The notes under the pieces were generated by a model that ran no database searches, was not told the origin of the DNA, and saw nothing but the letters and a program-made list of their open reading frames with translations. A stretch of DNA of 64,000 nt, taken from NCBI GenBank assembly GCA_963712565.1, contig CAVQIP010000030.1, forward strand, positions 124,001-188,000. Reading direction: 5' to 3'. The position numbers and the translations under genes were made by a program. This DNA is from VAZQ01 sp963712565 (GTDB taxonomy: Bacteria; Pseudomonadota; Alphaproteobacteria; Rhizobiales; Xanthobacteraceae). Below, piece after piece: positions 33,289 through 45,460 of this stretch (positions are counted from its first letter, which is position 1; each line of letters opens with the position of its first letter).

Positions 33289-36200
33289 ATGGCTACCGTT
33301 CTGTCTGTCGGCGACATCGCCATCGTTCAATACAACAGCAGCACCACAGACTCGTTCACGTTCGTCTTCGGGCGTGACGTCGAGGCAGGCACCGTCGTCA
33401 ATTTCACCGACAACGGCTGGCTGGCCGACCGGCGGATTCCGGCCGGGCGAAGGAACGGTCATCTACACGGCGCCCACCGGGGGGATTACTGCCGGTACCA
33501 TCGTCACGCTGACGGGCCTCGATCTCGATGACGCTGGTGACCAGATCATCGCCTATCAGGGAACGGAGGCGAGCCCTACCATCCTCTACGTCGTCGATCT
33601 CGCCGACGGCAACAACACCGTCGCCGGCGATGCGACCAATGACAACACCACCGCCTTGCCGCCCGGCTTCACGCTCGGCGTCAAACGCGGTCGCGGTCGG
33701 CTTCGACAATGCGATCTACGCAGGGCCGATCGACGGATCCGCCCCCCAGCTGTTCCCCCTCATCAGCAACTCGGCCAACTGGATCGATAGCGACGCATTG
33801 TCCCCGGCGTCCCCGTCGTTCCGTTATTTCTACCACCCGGTCCTCGATCTCGATCTCAACAATTCGACGTCTCTGGGCGACGACTATCGGGCAGAGTTCA
33901 CCCCCGGCGGTGGCGCGGTCAGCATCTCCGATACCGACAGCGACATAGACGATTTCGACGGCCTCTTTATCAGCGCGGCGTGGATCGACATCAAGGGCCA
34001 GCAATTCGGTGACGTGCTGTCGGTCAACGGCACGTTGCCATTCGGAATTTTTGCATCGCCTTACGATCCCAGCACCGGCATCCTCACGCTGTTCGGTTAT
34101 GGCTCGCATGCCGACTATCAGACCGCGATCGAGCAGATCAGGTTCAGCACGACCGCGCCCGTCGGCACACAGAAGACCATTGCAGTCTGGGTATTCGACG
34201 GCTACTTTTGGAGTAACGAGGCGGACGCGTTCATCACGGTAACTAGTGCCGCCGTTCCTCCGGTCCTCGATCTCGACGCCAACAATTCCAACGGCGGTGG
34301 CGCGGACTATACCGCGACGTTCACCAGCGGCGGGCTGGGGATACCGGTCGCCGACGCCGACGTTTCCATCACCGACGCCGACAGCACGACGATCCAGTCG
34401 GCCACGATCACGATCGCAATCAACCGGCAGATCGGGCGACGCTCGCTATCGCCGGGACATTGCCGGCCCGGCATCACGGCTTCGGCTACAATCCCTTCAC
34501 CGGCTTCTCACGCTCAGCGGCTCGGCCTCGCTCGCGGACTATCAGACGGCCTTGCGCCAGGTGGTCTTCGACACCACGAGCACTTCCACTAGTGACCGCA
34601 TCATTCAGGTCACCGTCAACGACGGTACCTCCGACAGCAATGTCGGCACGACCTACATGCACGTCGTTGTCCCAGCGCCGAACGTCCCGCCGGCGCTCGA
34701 TCTCGACGCCAACAATTCGACGACGCCGGGCGCAAACTATCTCACCGGGTTCACCGATGGGCGACCTGCCGTCGCCATCGTGGACACCGATGTCTCGGTC
34801 ATCGACAGCGACAGTCCCAACCTCGTCTCGGCGACGGTCACGCTGACCAACCCGCAGGCGCACGATGTTCTGACGTTCAATGGCGCACCCCCCGGCACCA
34901 TCGCCGTATCGGGCTCGGGGACAAGTGTAATCACGCTCACGGGCGCCGCGTCGCTGGCCGACTATCAGACGGCGCTGCAGCAGATCACGATTCAGCAACA
35001 CCGACACCACGCCGTCGACCGATACGCGCGATCATCGACGATTGTCGTCAACGACGGCGCCAGCAACAGCAACACGGCACAGGCCTTCATCCAGGTCGAG
35101 GTGGTGAACGACAGCGCTCCGGTGCTGGATCTCGATCCCAATGACTCCGGCGGCTCCGCCTTCGAACCACCTTCCGAACGGCATTCACGGAGAACGGCGC
35201 TCCGGTGCCGATCGCCGACATGGATACCTCCATCACCGATCTCGACAGCACCCACGCTCGAGTTCCGCCACGATCACGCTGACGAACCCGCAGACCGGCG
35301 ATCTGCTCACGGTCAGCGGGACGTTGCCGGGACCGATCACCACGACTGCCTACAATCCCGGTACCGGCGTGCTCACGCTCACCGGTCACGGCCACGCTGG
35401 ATGAATACGAAACCGCGCTGCAGCAGATTCGCTACAGCAACACCAGCGACGATCCCGTCACGGAAGACCGCGTCATCGAGGTCGTGGTCAACGACGGGGC
35501 GAACGACAGCAATGTGGCCGCGGCAGTGATCAGTGTCACCGCGACGAACGACGCCCCGGTCATCACAGTCGCTCCGTCCGCCGCGTATGTCGAGAACGCC
35601 GCGGCGGTCGTGCTCGCGCCGCTGGCGACCCTATCGGATGTCGATGATACCCAGCTCAACGGGGCCGTCGTGGGGATCACCGACGGCTCGTTTCCCGGTG
35701 ACGGCGACACCCTGACCGTCGGCGGCGCCACCAGCGGCACCGTGAACGGCATTACGTTCCAATGGATGCCTACGCAGCATGTGTTGGTCTTCGGCGGTGC
35801 GAGTTTGGTCGCGAACTACCAGGCGCTGCTGGGGCAGGTCCAGTTCCAGTCGAGCAGCGAGAATCCGACGAACTTCGGCGCCAGTCCGCAGCGAGCCCTG
35901 ACGTGGGCCGTGAACGACGGCACGACCGTTACGACCGCAACGACGACGATCGATATCACCGCCGTGAACGACGCGCCTCAGGAGACGGTTGCCGCAACCG
36001 CCGCGTACACCGAGAACGGCTCGCCGGTGACGATCTCGCCGGCCGCGACCGCGAGCGACGTCGACAGCTCCAACCTGGTCTTTGGCGAGGTTAGAATCGT
36101 TGCCGGCGGGTTTGATGGCGACGTTCTGACCGTCAACGGCCTGCAGAGCGGGACCTTCGCCGGCCCGTCCGGCGGCCAGATCGACTTTTCTTACGATGCC

Positions 36201-39200
36201 GGCTCGCGCAGCCTTACGTTCCATGGCCCGGCCGCGGTCACGGATTACCAGGCGCTCATGCAGGCGGTCCAATTCGGGTCGACCAGCGAGAATCCGACGA
36301 ACTTCGGCGCCAATCCGACGCGCACGCTGGGGTGGGTTTTGTATGACGGCGAAGATTACACTTCCCCCGCGCAGACGACGCAGATCACCATCACCGCCCT
36401 GAACGACGCCCCGATCAACACCGTGCCGGGCGGGCAGACCGTCAACGAGGACAGCATCCTGCCGATCGTCGGCGTCTCGGTGGCGGACATCGACAGCAGC
36501 GCGCTCACGACCACGCTGCGGTGTTCAGCGGCATGCTCAATGTGACCGCCGGCCCCGGCGTCACCTTCAACGGCACCGCCAGCGTAACCATCACCGGCAC
36601 GGCAGCGCAGATCAACGCGGCGCTGGTGGGCCTCACCTATACCGGCAACCTCAACTTCAACGGCGCCGACACGCTCACGGTCGCGACCAGTGACGGGACC
36701 GCCACCGACACCGACATGATCGCGATCACTGTCAATGCAGTGAACGACGCCCCGATCAATACCGTGCCGGTCGCGCAGAGCGTCGCCGAGGACGCGACGT
36801 TGCTGATCGCCGGCGTCTCGGTGGCGGACATCGACAGCAGCCCGCTCACGACCACGCTGTCGGTCGCTCATGGCACCCTCAATGTGACCGCCGGCCCCGG
36901 CGTCGGCGGCAACGGCACCGCCATCGTAACCATCACCGGCACGGCAGCGCAGATCAACACGGCGCTGGCGAGCCTCACCTATACCGGCAACCTCAACTTC
37001 AACGGCGCCGACACGCTCACGGTCGCGACCAGCGACACGACCGCCACCGACACCGACACGATCGCGATCACTGTCAATCCAGTGAACGACGCCCCGATCA
37101 ACACCGTGCCGGTCGCGCAGAGCGTCGCCGAGGACGCGACGTTGCTGATCGCCGGCGTCTCGGTGGCGGACATCGACAGCAGCGCGCTCACGACCACGCT
37201 GTCGGTCGCTCACGGCACCCTCAATGTGACCGCCGGCCCCGGCGTCGGCGGCAACGGCACCGCCAGCGTAACCATCACTGGCACGGCAGCGCAGATCAAC
37301 ACGGCGCTGGCGGGCCTCGCCTATACCGGCAACCTCAACTTCAACGGCGCCGACACGCTCACGGTCGCGACCAATGACGGGCCCGCTACCGACACCGACA
37401 CGATCGCGATCACTGTCAATGCAGTGAACGACGCCCCGATCAACACCGTGCCGGGCGGGCAGACCGTCAACGAGGACAGCATCCTGCCGATCGTCGGCGT
37501 CTCGGTGGCGGACAGTCGACAGCAGCGCGCTCACGACCACGCTCGACGGTCGCCAGCGGCAACCTCAATGTGACCGCCGGCCCCGGCGTCACCGGCAACG
37601 GCACCGCCAGCGTAACCATCGTCGGCACGGCAGCGCAGATCAACGCGGCGCTGGTGGGCCTCACCTATACCGGCAACCTCAACTTCAACGGCGCCGACAC
37701 GCTCACGGTCGCGACCAATGACGGGACCGCCACCGACACCGACATGATCGCGATCACTGTCAATGCAGTGAACGACGCCCCGATCAATACCGTGCCGGTC
37801 GCGCAGAGCGTCGCCGAGGACACGACGTTGCCGATCGCCGGCGTCTCGGTGGCGGACATCGACAGCAGCCCGCTCACGACCACGCTCGTCGGTCGCGCTG
37901 GCACCCTCAATGTGACCGCCGGCCCCGGCGTCGGCGGCAACGGCACCGCCATCGTAACCATCACCGGCACGGCAGCGCAGATCAACGCGGCGCTGGCGAG
38001 CCTCGCCTATACCGGCAACCTCAACTTCAACGGCGCCGACACGCTCACGGTCGCGACCAGCGACACGACCGCCACCGACACCGACACGATCGCGATCACT
38101 GTCAATCCAGTGAACGACGCCCCGATCAACACCGTGCCGGGCGCGCAGACCGTCGCCGAGGACACGACGTTGCCGATCGCCGGCGTCTCGGTGGCGGACA
38201 TCGACAGCAGCGCGCTCACGACCACGCTCGTCGGTGCTCGAGCGGCATCCTCAATGTGACCGCCGGCCCCGGCGTCAGCGGCAACGGCACCGCCAGCGTA
38301 ACCATCACCGGCACGGCAGCGCAGATCAACGCGGCGCTGGCGGGCCTCGCCTATACCGGCAACCTCAACTTCAACGGCGCCGACACGCTCACGGTCGCGA
38401 CCAATGACGGGACCGCCACCGACACCGACACGATCGCGATCACTGTCAATGCAGTGAACGACGCCCCGATCAACACCGTGCCGGGCGGGCAGACCGTCGC
38501 CGAGGACACCATCCTGCCGATCGCCGGCGTCTCGGTGGCGGACATCGACAGCAGCGCGCTCACCACCACGCTCAACGTGTCGAGCGGCATGCTCAATGTG
38601 ACCGCCGGCCCCGGCGTCACCGGCAACGGCACCGCCAGCGTAACCATCGCCGGCACGGCTGCGCAGATCAACGCGGCGCTGGTGGGCCTCACCTATACCG
38701 GCAACCTCAACTTCAACGGCGCCGACACGCTCACGGTCGCGACCAATGACGGGACCGCCACCGACACCGACATGATCGCGATCACTGTCAATGCAGTGAA
38801 CGACGCCCCGATCAATACCGTGCCGGTCGCGCAGAGCGTCGCCGAGGACACGACGTTGCCGATCGCCGGCGTCTCGGTGGCGGACATCGACAGCAGCGCG
38901 CTCACGACCACGCTGTCGGTCGCTCATGGCACCCTCAATGTGACCGCCGGCCCCGGCGTCGGCGGCAACGGCACCGCCATCGTAACCATCACCGGCACGG
39001 CAGCGCAGATCAACACGGCGCTGGCGAGCCTCGCCTATACCGGCAACCTCAACTTCAACGGCGCCGACACGCTCACGGTCGCGACCAGCGACACGACCGC
39101 CACCGACACCGACACGATCGCGATCACTGTCAATGCAGTGAACGACGCCCCGATCAACACCGTGCCGGGCGGGCAGACCGTCGCCGAGGACACCATCCTG

Positions 39201-42200
39201 CCGATCGCCGGCGTCTCGGTGGCGGACATCGACAGCAGCGCGCTCACGACCACGCTGTCGGTCGCTCAGCGGCACCCTCAATGTGACCGCCGGCCCCGGC
39301 GTCGCCGGCAACGGCACCGCCAGCGTAACCATCACCGGCACGGCAGCGCAGATCAACACGGCGCTGGCGGGCCTCGCCTATACCGGCAACCCCAACTTCA
39401 ACGGCGCCGACACGCTCACGGTCGCGACCAATGACGGGACCGCCACCGACACCGACACGATCGCGATCACTGTCAATGCAGTGAACGACGCCCCGGTCAA
39501 TACCGTGCCGGGCGGGCAGACCGTCGCCGAGGACACCATCCTGCCGATCGCCGGCGTCTCGGTGGCGGACATCGACAGCAGCGCGCTCACCACCACGCTC
39601 AACGTGTCGAGCGGCAAGCTCAATGTGACCGCCGGCACCGGCGCCGTCGTCACCGACAACGGCACCGCCAGCGTAACCATCACCGGCACGGCAGCGCAGA
39701 TCAACGCGGCGCTGGCGGGCCTCGCCTATACCGGAAACCTCAACTTCAACGGCGCCGACACGCTCACGGTCGTGACCAATGACGGGACCGCCACCGACAC
39801 CGACACGATCGCGATCACTGTCAATGCAGTGAACGACCCCCCGGCGCTCAATCTCGACTTGGACAGCTCGACGATCGGCGGCGTGGACTATCTGACCACC
39901 TTCACCGACGGGGGACCCGCTGTCGCCATCGTCGACACCGATGTCTCGGTCATCGACAACGATAGTCCAACACTTGCCTCGGCGACGGTGACGCTGACCA
40001 ACCCCGACACCGACGATGTTCTGGAGTTCAATGGCCTACCTCCCGGCAGCATCATCGTTGCGGGCTCGGGGTCAAGTGCAATTACGCTCTCGGGCGCCGC
40101 ATCGGCCGCCGACTATCAGACGGCACTGCAGCAAATCACGTTCGACAACACCGGCACCAATCCTTCGACCGAAACCCGCATCATCGACGTGATCGTCAAC
40201 GATGGAACGGCCGATAGCAATATTGCGCATGCGATCGTCGAGGTCACCCAAGTCGACAACACCGCCCCCGTCGTCGATCTCGACTTCGACAATTCGACAG
40301 TCGTCGGAACGAGCTTCCGCGCCACGTTCACCGAAGGCGGGGCGCCGATTCCGATCGCAGACGTGGATACCTCCATCACGGATCTCGACAGCACCCACCT
40401 CGAGTCCGCCACGATCACGCTGACGAACGCGCAGACCGGCGATCTGCTCGCGGTCAGCGGGACGTTACCGGGACTGATCACCACGGTTGGCTACGATTCC
40501 GGTACCGGCGTGCTCACGCTCACCGGTCACGCCACGCTCGATGAATACGAAGCTGCGCTGCAGCAGATTCTCTACAGCAACACCAGCGACGATCCCGCCA
40601 CGGAAGACCGCCTCATCGAAGTCGTGGTCAACGACGGAGCAAACAACAGCCAGGCCGTGACCGCGCTTCTGACCGTCGTGGCCGTCAATGACGCGCCCGC
40701 GCTCGTCGTTGCGGACGCCACCTACCAGGAGAATGCCGCCCCGGTATTGCTTTCGCCATCAGCCAGCCTCACCGACGCGGACGACACCGAGCTCAACTTC
40801 GCCGCCGTGCGGATCACCGCCGGCTCGTTTGCCGGTGACGGCGACACCCTGACCGCCAACGGCGCCACCAGCGGCGTCGTGAATGGCATTACGTTCACCT
40901 GGAACCCAACGCTGCATGCGTTGGTCCTCACCGGTGCGAGTTCGGTCGCGAACTACCAGGCGTTGTTGCAGACCGTCGCATTCCAATCGACGAGCGACAA
41001 CCCCACCGACTTCGACGCGAGTCCGCAACGGACCCTGACTTGGTCCGTATCGGATGGCACGGCCGTCACGACCGCAACGACGACACTCGATATCACCGCC
41101 GTGAACGACGCCCCGGTGCTCGATCTCGACGCGGACGACACGACGACGCCGGGCGTGGACTATCTGACCGCGTTCACCGATGGGGGCCCAGCCGTCGCCA
41201 TCGTGGACACCGACGTCCTGATAACCGACAGCGACGACACCGAGCTCACCTCGGCGACGGTCACGCTGACCAACCCCGACACCGACGATGTTCTGGTGTT
41301 CAGCGGGACCCCGCCGGCCGGCATCACGGCTTCCGCCTACAATGCCGGCACCGGCATCCTCACGCTCACTGGCACCGCGTCACTGGCCGCTTATCAGACG
41401 GCACTGCGGCAGATCACGTTCGACAACACCGGCACCAATCCTTCGACCGATACGCGCATCATCGACGTGGTCGTCAACGATGGAACGGTCGCAAGCAACC
41501 TGGCGCAAGCGAGCATCGTGGTCACCCAAGTCGACAACACCGCCCCCGTCGTCGATCTCGACGCCAACGATTCGACAGCCGTCGGAACGAGTTTCAGCGC
41601 CACGTTCACCGAAGGCGGGGTGCCGATTCCGATCGCCGACATCGATACGCTGATCACCGATGCCGACAGCACGACTCTCGCTTCGGCGACCATCAAGCTG
41701 ACGGACCCGCAGGCCGGCGACCTGCTGACCGCCACCCTGCCGTTGCCGGGCGGTATCACCGCTTCCGTTTACAACCCGGTCACCGGAACCCTGACGCTCT
41801 CCAACGTCGCCTCGCTCGCCGACTACGAGACGGCCCTGGAAGCGATCCGCTTCAGCGTAGTCGGCGAGAATCCGGTCGCAGGCAGCCGCATCGGCAGAGT
41901 CGCATTCAATCGACGAGAAATCCACGTCCGCAACGGACCCTGACTTGGTCCGTATCGGATGGCACGGCCGTCACGACCGCAACGACGACACTCGATATCA
42001 CGCGTCAACGATGGAACGGTCGCAAGCAACCTGGCGCAAGCGAGCATCGTGGTCACCCAAGTCGACAACACCGCCCCCGTCGTCGATCTCGACGCCAACG
42101 ATTCGACAGCCGTCGGAACGAGTTTCAGCGCCACGTTCACCGAAGGCGGGGTGCCGATTCCGATCGCCGACATCGATACGCTGATCACCGATGCCGACAG

Positions 42201-44536
42201 CACGACTCTCGCTTCGGCGACCATCAAGCTGACGGACCCGCAGGCCGGCGACCTGCTGACCGCCACCCTGCCGTTGCCGGGCGGTATCACCGCTTCCGTT
42301 TACAACCCGGTCACCGGAACCCTGACGCTCTCCAACGTCGCCTCGCTCGCCGACTACGAGACGGCCCTGGAAGCGATCCGCTTCAGCGTCGTCGGCGAGA
42401 ATCCGGTCGCAGGCAGCCGCATCGTCGAAGTCGTGGTCAACGACGGAGCAAACAACAGCCAGGCCGTGACCGCGCTTCTGACCGTCGTGGCCGTCAATGA
42501 CGCGCCCGCGCTCGTCGTTGCGGACGCCACCTACCAGGAGAATGCCGCCCCGGTATTGCTTTCGCCATTAGCCAGCCTCACCGACGCGGACGACACCGAG
42601 CTCAACTTCGCCGCCGTGCAGATCACCGCCGGGTCGTTTCCCGGCGACACCCTGACCGTCGGCGGCGTCACCAGCGGCACAGTGACTGGCATCACGTTCA
42701 CCTGGAACCCAACGCTGCATGCGTTGGTCCTCACAGGTGCGAGTTCGGTCGCGAACTACCAGGCGCTGCTGCAGACCGTCGCATTCCAATCGACGAGCGA
42801 TAATCCCACCGACTTCGACGCGAGTCCGCAACGGACCCTGACTTGGTCCGTATCGGATGGCACGGCCGTCACGACCGCAACGACGACACTCGATATCACC
42901 GCCCGGACTCCACCGACACGACACGACGCGATCACTGCACGTGAACGACGCCCCGATCAACACCGTGCCGGGCGGGCAGAGCCTCGCCGAGGACACCATC
43001 CTGCCGATCGTCAGCGTCTCGGTGGCGGACGTCGACAGCAGCGCGCTCACGACCACGCTGTCGGTCACCAACGGCATCCTCAACGTGACCACCGGCCCCG
43101 GCGCCGTCGTCACCGGCAACGGCACCGACTTCGTAACCATCGCCGGCACGGCGGCGGAGATCAACACGGCGCTGGCGGGCCTCGCCTATGCCGGCAACCC
43201 CGACTTCAAAGGCGGCGACACGCTCACGGTCGTGACCAGCGACGGGACCGCCACCGACACCGACATGATCGCGATCACTGTCAACGCGATCGCCCCAGCG
43301 CCGTGGATTTTTATCGCCTCGGGCGATTTCAACGGCGACGGCACCCACGACGTGCTGTGGCAGGATCCGATCACGGGCGACACCATCGAGTGGCTGATGT
43401 CGCCCAATGGCGGCGTCGGCAGCATCCCGCCGACACCGCCGGCCGGAGGTTGGAATCTCGTCGCCGCCGGCGATTTCAACGGCGACGGCATCCATGACCT
43501 GATGTGGAAGAATGCGGCCACCGGCGCGACCAGCGAGTGGCTGATGTCGCCCAACGGCGGCATTGGCAGCAACCCGAGCACGCCGGCGACCGGGGGATGG
43601 GACGTGATCGCCACCGGGGATTTCAACGGCGACGGCACCACGGACATTATGTGGAAGACCGCCACCGGCGGCATCACCAGCGAATGGCTGATGTCGCCCA
43701 ATGGCGGCATTGGCAGCAACCCGACGAGCATACCGGCGACCCCGGGCTGGGACGTGATCGCCACCGGAGATTTCAACGGCGACGGCACCACGGACCTTAT
43801 GTGGAAGACCGCCACCGGCGGCATCACCAGCGAATGGCTGATGTCGCCCGATGGCGGCATTGGCAGCAACCCGACGAGCATACCGGCGACCGCGGGCTGG
43901 GACGTGATCGCCACCGGGGATTTCAACGGCGACGGCACTACGGACATTATGTGGAAGACCGCCACCGGCGGCATCACCAGCGAATGGCTGATGTCGCCCA
44001 ATGGCGGCATTCTCAGCAACCCGACGAGCATACCGGCGACCCCGGGCTGGGACGTGATCGCCACCGGGGTTTTCAACGGCGACGGCACAACGGATATTCT
44101 GTGGAAGACCGCCAGCGGCGGCATCACCAGCGAATGGCTGATGTCGCCCGATGGCGGCATGCTCAGCAACGCGACGACAACACCGGCGACCGCGGGATGG
44201 GACGTGATCGCGACCGGGGACTTCAACGGCGACGGCACCACGGATGTTTTCTGGAAGACCGCCACCGACGGCCTCACCAGCGAATGGCTGATGTCGCCCG
44301 ATGGCGGCCTTCTCACCAACCCGGCAGGCACACCGGCGACCGGGGGATACGACGTGGTCGCGACCGGGGTTTTCAACGGCGACGGCACTACGGATATTCT
44401 CTGGAAGACCGCACCAGGCCTCACCAGCGAATGGCTGATGTCGGCCGCTGGCGGTCTCGGCACCAACCCCGCTACGCCGCTAGCCGCGGGGACGCCGCCA
44501 CTTGCCGGAACGGTACACGACTTCCCATTCGTGTGA
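33289..44536 (+). CDS. Giant cadherin-like and FG-GAP repeat protein (many frameshifts)
   Basis: One gene of about 3,750 codons is visible across several frames. An N-terminal domain (MATVLSVGDIAIVQYNSSTT, then FVFGRDVEAGTVVNFTDNGW) recalls the N-termini of bacterial calcium-binding surface proteins. Next come LDLDxNxS-type units from 33840, two units of the VENAAAVVLAPLATLSDVDD type from about 35550, ten nearly identical 114-residue cadherin-like units (36401-39830), further mixed units to 43290, and a C-terminal FG-GAP propeller. Aspartate-rich motifs suggest calcium binding and a surface adhesin. There is no RTX nonapeptide and no signal peptide, so the export route is unclear. At least eleven indels break the frame. 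ATG at 33289 follows AGGAG. Confidence 0.8.
36401..39830 (+). repeat. Ten tandem 342-bp cadherin-like repeat units
   Basis: Units begin with GAACGACGCCCCGATCAA at 36401, 36742, 37084, 37426, 37770, 38112, 38456, 38798, 39140 and 39483. Their lengths are 341, 342, 342, 344, 342, 344, 342, 342, 343 and 348 bases. Each codes for NDAPINTVPGGQTVAEDT, GVSVADIDSSALTTTL, LNVTAGPGV, GTAAQINAALAGLAYTGNL and FNGADTLTVATNDGTATDTD. Identity between units is very high over most of the length, so expansion was recent. The variable stretch between TTTL and LNVTAG holds all four out-of-frame indels. An eleventh, more diverged unit starts at 42943. Confidence 0.9.
41472..42424 (+). repeat. Direct duplication of 422 bp with a garbled junction
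   Basis: Bases 41472-41893 are repeated at 42003-42424 with one visible mismatch (A at 41859, C in the second copy). The linker at 41894-42002 holds a shortened, scrambled version of 40970-41100, including a third copy of the CAACGGACCCTGACTTGG segment found at 41026 and 42829, and it creates a stop at 41941. The encoded unit is of the LDLDANDSTAVGTSFSATFT type. It may be a real recent duplication or an assembly join between repeats. Confidence 0.75.
43300..44500 (+). repeat. Eight FG-GAP/VCBS-type repeats, about 150-bp period
   Basis: The core TTTCAACGGCGACGGCA (or CTTCAACGG) occurs at 43327, 43474, 43621, 43771, 43921, 44071, 44221 and 44371, first at 147 and then at 150 bases. Each unit codes for DVIATGDFNGDGTTDIMWKT and TSEWLMSPNGG. 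DxNGDGxxD is a calcium-binding loop of the FG-GAP/VCBS family and such units form beta-propeller blades. The region is in one intact frame to the stop at 44536, unlike the cadherin part. Confidence 0.85.
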
Positions 44537-44552
44537 TGAAGCCCGCGCCGCC

Positions 44553-44573
44553 TTTGATTTCTAAACAATCAAA
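44553..44573 (+). terminator. Short stem-loop after the giant gene
   Basis: TTTGATT and AATCAAA form a seven-base stem around TCTAAAC, 17 bases after the stop. There is no run of Ts after it and the stem is AT-rich, so it is a weak terminator candidate at best. The rest of the gap to 44750 holds only the decayed GGGGAGGAC/TGATCAATCG repeat. Confidence 0.3.
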
Positions 44574-44749
44574 CGGAGAGGCTTTCCAGAGCAGCTATCA
44601 CGGCGGCTCATGAAGCGTCGCAAGCGTGAAGGCGCCGCGGCGTTCAAGGCGGGTCATTGGCGTGTAGCGTGGCGATGATCGACTTGCACTCATCGCAGAT
44701 GATGTCAGCGGGGAGGACACCTGCTCCAACTGATCAATCGAATGCGATA

Positions 44750-45460
44750 TCAAACACCATCGGCGCCGAGATGCTTGTTGAAAAACTCGAGCGTCAGCGC
44801 GAGCGCGCGGTCCGCCTCCGGCTTCGAGTAGGTCTTGCCGCCGTGGCGCGCGAAGGCGTGGTCGGCGCCGGGATATTTGTGGATCGTCACCAGCGGATTG
44901 GGTGAGAGCCGACGCTCCAGCAGATCGTTGACCTCGGCCTGCACCCAGCGATCCTTCATCGCCATGTGCAGCACGAACGGCCGGTGCAGGTTCTTCACTT
45001 CGCGGATGTGGTGCTCGATATAGGTGCCGTAATAGGCGACGGCGCAGTCGATGTCGGTGCGGCAGCACATCAGGTAGCAGAGCTTGCCGCCGAGGCAATA
45101 GCCGACCGCGCCGACCTTGCCGTTGCATTCCGGCAGTTTCTGGAGAAAGCGCCAGCTATCCTCCATGTCGCGCACGGCGAGGTCGTAATCGAAGTCGTAG
45201 TAGAGATCGAACGCCTTCTTCACGTGCTCGGGATCGTGGTCGGACAGCTCGACCCCGGGCTCCTGCCGCCAGAACAGGTCGGGCACCAGGCAGACGAAGC
45301 CGGCTTCGGCGAATTCGTGCGCGTGCGCCCGCATGGTGTCGTTGACGCCCCAGATCTCCATGATGGCGATGACGGCACCGGCCGGCGTGCGGTCCGGGAT
45401 CGCGAGATAGGCTCCCATCTCGCCGTCGCGCAGCTTGACCCTGATATTCTGCGTCTTCAT
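44750..45460 (-). CDS. Dienelactone hydrolase family protein
   Basis: This intact 236-residue enzyme has the dienelactone hydrolase (PF01738) fold: VIAIMEIWGVNDTMRAHAHE, LVPDLFWRQEPG, the nucleophile cysteine in VGYCLGGKLCYL, and the catalytic histidine in GADHAFARHGG. Dienelactone hydrolases open muconate-derived lactones in aromatic degradation, though many homologues act on other esters. The start overlaps the stop of the amidohydrolase upstream (ATGA), so the two are coupled. A fragment of a paralogue lies at 32897-32998. Confidence 0.9.
   Translation of the reverse strand: MKTQNIRVKLRDGEMGAYLAIPDRTPAGAVIAIMEIWGVNDTMRAHAHEFAEAGFVCLVPDLFWRQEPGVELSDHDPEHVKKAFDLYYDFDYDLAVRDMEDSWRFLQKLPECNGKVGAVGYCLGGKLCYLMCCRTDIDCAVAYYGTYIEHHIREVKNLHRPFVLHMAMKDRWVQAEVNDLLERRLSPNPLVTIHKYPGADHAFARHGGKTYSKPEADRALALTLEFFNKHLGADGV

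Noticed and set aside
38007..39359. A 450-codon minus-strand open frame within the cadherin repeats
   Set aside because: It is the antisense shadow of the repeat array, repeats with the same period and has no family motifs.
36401..44500. Regular 342-bp and 150-bp repeats as a CRISPR array or satellite
   Set aside because: Units are far too long for CRISPR, lack short unique spacers and code for clear cadherin-like and FG-GAP protein repeats.
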